A stretch of DNA of 64,000 nt from Zygnema cylindricum (Eukaryota > Streptophyta > Zygnematophyceae > Zygnematales > Zygnemataceae), in the NCBI GenBank assembly GCA_037447655.1, contig JBBHKE010000716.1:167328-231327 (forward strand), in the 5' to 3' direction. Made by a program: the position numbers and the translations under genes. Shown one piece after another: positions 61,266 to 64,000 of this stretch. The stretch's first letter is position 1, and every line of letters starts with the position of its first letter. The notes beneath the pieces are model-generated. The model ran no database searches. It worked only from the letters and a program-made list of their open reading frames with translations, and was not told the DNA's origin.

Positions 61266-63279
61266 GATCTGTGAGAGCACATAGCCGCAAAAATGGAATC
61301 TAATTGCGAAGCGTTACGCTGAACTTAGACGCAAATAAAAGGACAATGTGAAAAGGATAAATTAACTTGCACGAAACGAAATAAGCTTCGTACACGATAA
61401 AAAAACAGGCCTGCGTAAAAATATTGATGAAACTAAATGATGAAAATGTGCTTCGTCACGCGCGACCAAATCATGCCACACAATTTACGATTCAACATTG
61501 CTACATTGACGGCGTACTTCACATTGATTCTAATCACAGCAAATTTCAAACAGCTAGTTGTATCTAGATGGGAAGAATTTAGGCGCATGTAAGCAAAGTT
61601 TCGAACAGCAAGGGAAAACTTTCAGCTGAAAAGTTTCATAAAAGCAAGTAGGATCCATATGGTTTCGTAATTCTTGTTGGCAATGAACCACGCGAAAGTA
61701 GAATATATAACAATTTCACCAAAAAAATCAAACCTTGAATATCTTTTGAGGTTTACGAGGGGTTGCTTATTCCTGTTCAATCATCTGTCATTATTGCAAA
61801 TTGAGAGTCTACACTTTTAGAATCACCAATATACTGCTATAAAGTAAGGATTTGGACTTAAATGAAAAAGAAGAAATAAAAAAAACACATATAAGAATCA
61901 TTGCAGTCCAATGGACACACTAGTTTCACTCCAACAAGACATACACCAGGGTGAAAAAATTCAGAAAAAGGCAAAAAGACACGGACATTTTGTTGACATT
62001 ACAATGATATAGAGCACCAAACAATTCTACAAGCATTCAATTTTTCATTTATCGAAAAATTCTATAAAATAACTTAAAACATTCATTGTAAAGAAACATC
62101 TAACATATTCAAAAAAAATTTAGAAATTAAAAAACGTTAACAGAAGATTTTCACAGCCATACATTTTATAATCTTTTCAAAATGTCAAGTGAAAAGCCTT
62201 ATACATTGAAATTAAGCTAGTGAACCTTAAGGAAATCAATTACTCGTTCTAAAATGCCACTCCTCCAAAAACGGAGAAATGAAAACAAAAAAAACGTGAG
62301 AACAACACCAAAAAAAATAATAGAAAATGTTTGATGATAATATTCAAATTTGATCATTGTATGTTTCTTGCATGAAAAAAGCCAAAAATTCAGTAAGAAT
62401 TTGTATTAAATTAAAAAAACGTAAGAGTTGTAATTACTGTATTTTTATATACAAACTATAGCCGTTTCGTCACATATATGTATTATATGTTTATAATTTA
62501 TATTTTTTTTGTTTATACAAAATAAAAATATGTAAACAACACAATTTAAACTTATAAAAAGTTTAAGGTTTGGCAAAGACATGCACTTTCAAGTTATTAT
62601 TCCAATTTTGAAATCGAGGTTTAATACCTCCAACCATCTTTCACCATACACTAATAAAAATAGGATCGTTGCACTCAAAATATGCACACGGAAGCTTAAC
62701 CAAACAATCTCACAATCTCACAACAAAGTACATCGACCATATATATATTTTTCAGCCGAATGCTTTTCCTTTTCCTTTACGAGACTCTCACTAGTACTCT
62801 CACTCTTTTTACTCACATCTTCTCACTCCCTCACTTACTCTCACTTACTTCTTCCTTACACTCACTCTCACTTAACTCTTATGCATCACTATTTCAGACG
62901 CATGATGCATCTACTACTATAGACGCATAATAATTCCTTACTCATACTTCTCCTTAAGTAAGATCTTAAAATAAAGACTTAGTCTCCACGACTTCTTCCA
63001 CTAACTTCACGCGGACTCCATTCGCACACTTAGGGCTCGAAACAGGAGTGGTCGCCTTATAAAACATAAGTGCGCTGAACTTAATCGTGTGCTGGACATA
63101 AGCACCGTACACAGTCTTACACACTAAGTGACTAATGAATCGTACAGTACCAAGACACGAGTAAATACTTACGTAACACAATGCTCAACGAAACGTAACA
63201 AAGAATTAACTGTGGACATAAACTACACAATAAATAGTGTGAACACAAACTCAAAGTGAATCAAACTTAAACTGAACAC
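61266..63279. other. AT-rich intergenic region
   Basis: No ORF with recognisable similarity. A pyrimidine-rich CTCACT-type low-complexity stretch lies at about 62785-62880, with ACGCATGATGCAT / GACGCATAATAAT motifs just after. Confidence 0.4.
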
Positions 63280-63780
63280 ACAAACATGAATTTGACCGAT
63301 CCGCCGATTCACCAATTAACTTAACATAGACAGGATTACGATTCCTTCGTAACCATTGAGGCTCCACTAGAGGTACAACTCCACCTCCCAACACACCCAC
63401 TAAAAAATGATTTTTGTCGACATACACTAAACAAATAGAAGGTTGATCGTTGAATTTTGTGTATGGAATAAACGTATTACTACCCACTATATTTTGAGAG
63501 ATAATCACACAAGCCGCTCCAATTGAGTAACGAGAAGTATTGGCATTTCTGGTGTTCGCCGACCATTTATTAGATTTTTGCGAGTCTAGTTTGATAATCC
63601 AGTCGTGAATGCAATTTTTTGAAAATAAAGGTTCCAAACAAATCCTCATAATGCTCACGATTCGCAAGAAGATGTTCAATCTTCAAAATTTGAATCCGAA
63701 CCCAATTGTGTCCAATTCTAAACAATTGGGATGCAATGGCCTTGAAACCACAATTCCCGGCATGACTTCGTGTAATTATG
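63280..63780 (-). pseudogene. OTU-type cysteine protease domain, transposon-associated, frameshifted
   Basis: Minus strand: GNCGFKAIASQLF (catalytic-Cys block of OTU proteases), GHNWVRIQILKIEHLLANRE and HYEDLFG, then after a frame change KWSANTRNANTSRYSIGAAC and ICLVYVDKNHFLVGVLGG (catalytic-His block). This arrangement is familiar from OTU domains carried by plant DNA transposons. Upstream (63997-63800) is a Lys/Glu/Ser-rich segment in yet another frame (GKRSSQSNEGVSNESSQTND). It continues past the right edge. Host gene or transposon cannot be decided here; the breaks favour a dead transposon. Confidence 0.7.
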
Positions 63781-64000
63781 CCAGACAAAATGTTAAATGT
63801 AAAGCCACGATCAAAGAAATAGAAACTCCTTTGCCTAAAATTTTGTCCAATTGAGGAGCTTGTTTGGCAACCTCATCATTCGTTTGAGAACTTTCGTTAC
63901 TCACCCCTTCGTTTGATTGTGAACTCCTCTTCCCCCCCCGTTCATTTGATTCAGCACCTTGTTTCGCCACCTCTTCTTTTGATTTACGGTTTTGCATTTT

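Overview
This is nuclear DNA of a green-lineage eukaryote, most likely a streptophyte. The evidence is intron-containing genes for a plant-type retinoblastoma-related protein, an organellar-type lysyl-tRNA synthetase with a transit-peptide-like N-terminus, ribosomal protein eL20 (RPL18a) with a telo-box in an intron, and many degenerate Ty1/Copia elements and MITEs. The species cannot be fixed from the sequence.

Layout. Positions 1-18,251 are gene-rich and hold two head-to-head pairs: lysyl-tRNA synthetase (minus, cut by the left edge) with RPL18a (plus), then RBR (minus) with an unknown plastid-type membrane protein (plus). From 18.3 to 24.8 kb there are MITEs and a 5'-truncated non-LTR retrotransposon. 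From 24.86 to 46.2 kb lies a Copia complex: a plus-strand element whose 3' LTR is split by a minus-strand element flanked by the target duplication TAATT, further gag and LTR fragments, a 10-N assembly gap beside a suspiciously perfect 1.1-kb repeat, and a third pol-LTR fragment. From 46.5 to 47.8 kb is a decayed topoisomerase II segment. From 48 to 64 kb are MITEs, a complete solo LTR, a 5S-rRNA-like sequence, a proline-rich extensin-like gene with an in-frame stop, and an OTU-protease remnant at the right edge.

Most notable: (1) two Copia gag starts have, directly after the LTR, a primer-binding site complementary to the anticodon arm of initiator tRNA-Met (half-tRNA priming as in Drosophila copia), with the gag ATG inside it; (2) three of 24 splice donors in the four genes are GC, all needed for reading frame; (3) RBR appears to start just before pocket A, with no N-terminal cyclin-like domain; (4) the Copia LTRs carry an antisense tRNA-like sequence. 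All gene models were built by eye from splice signals and family similarity, without searches or transcripts.
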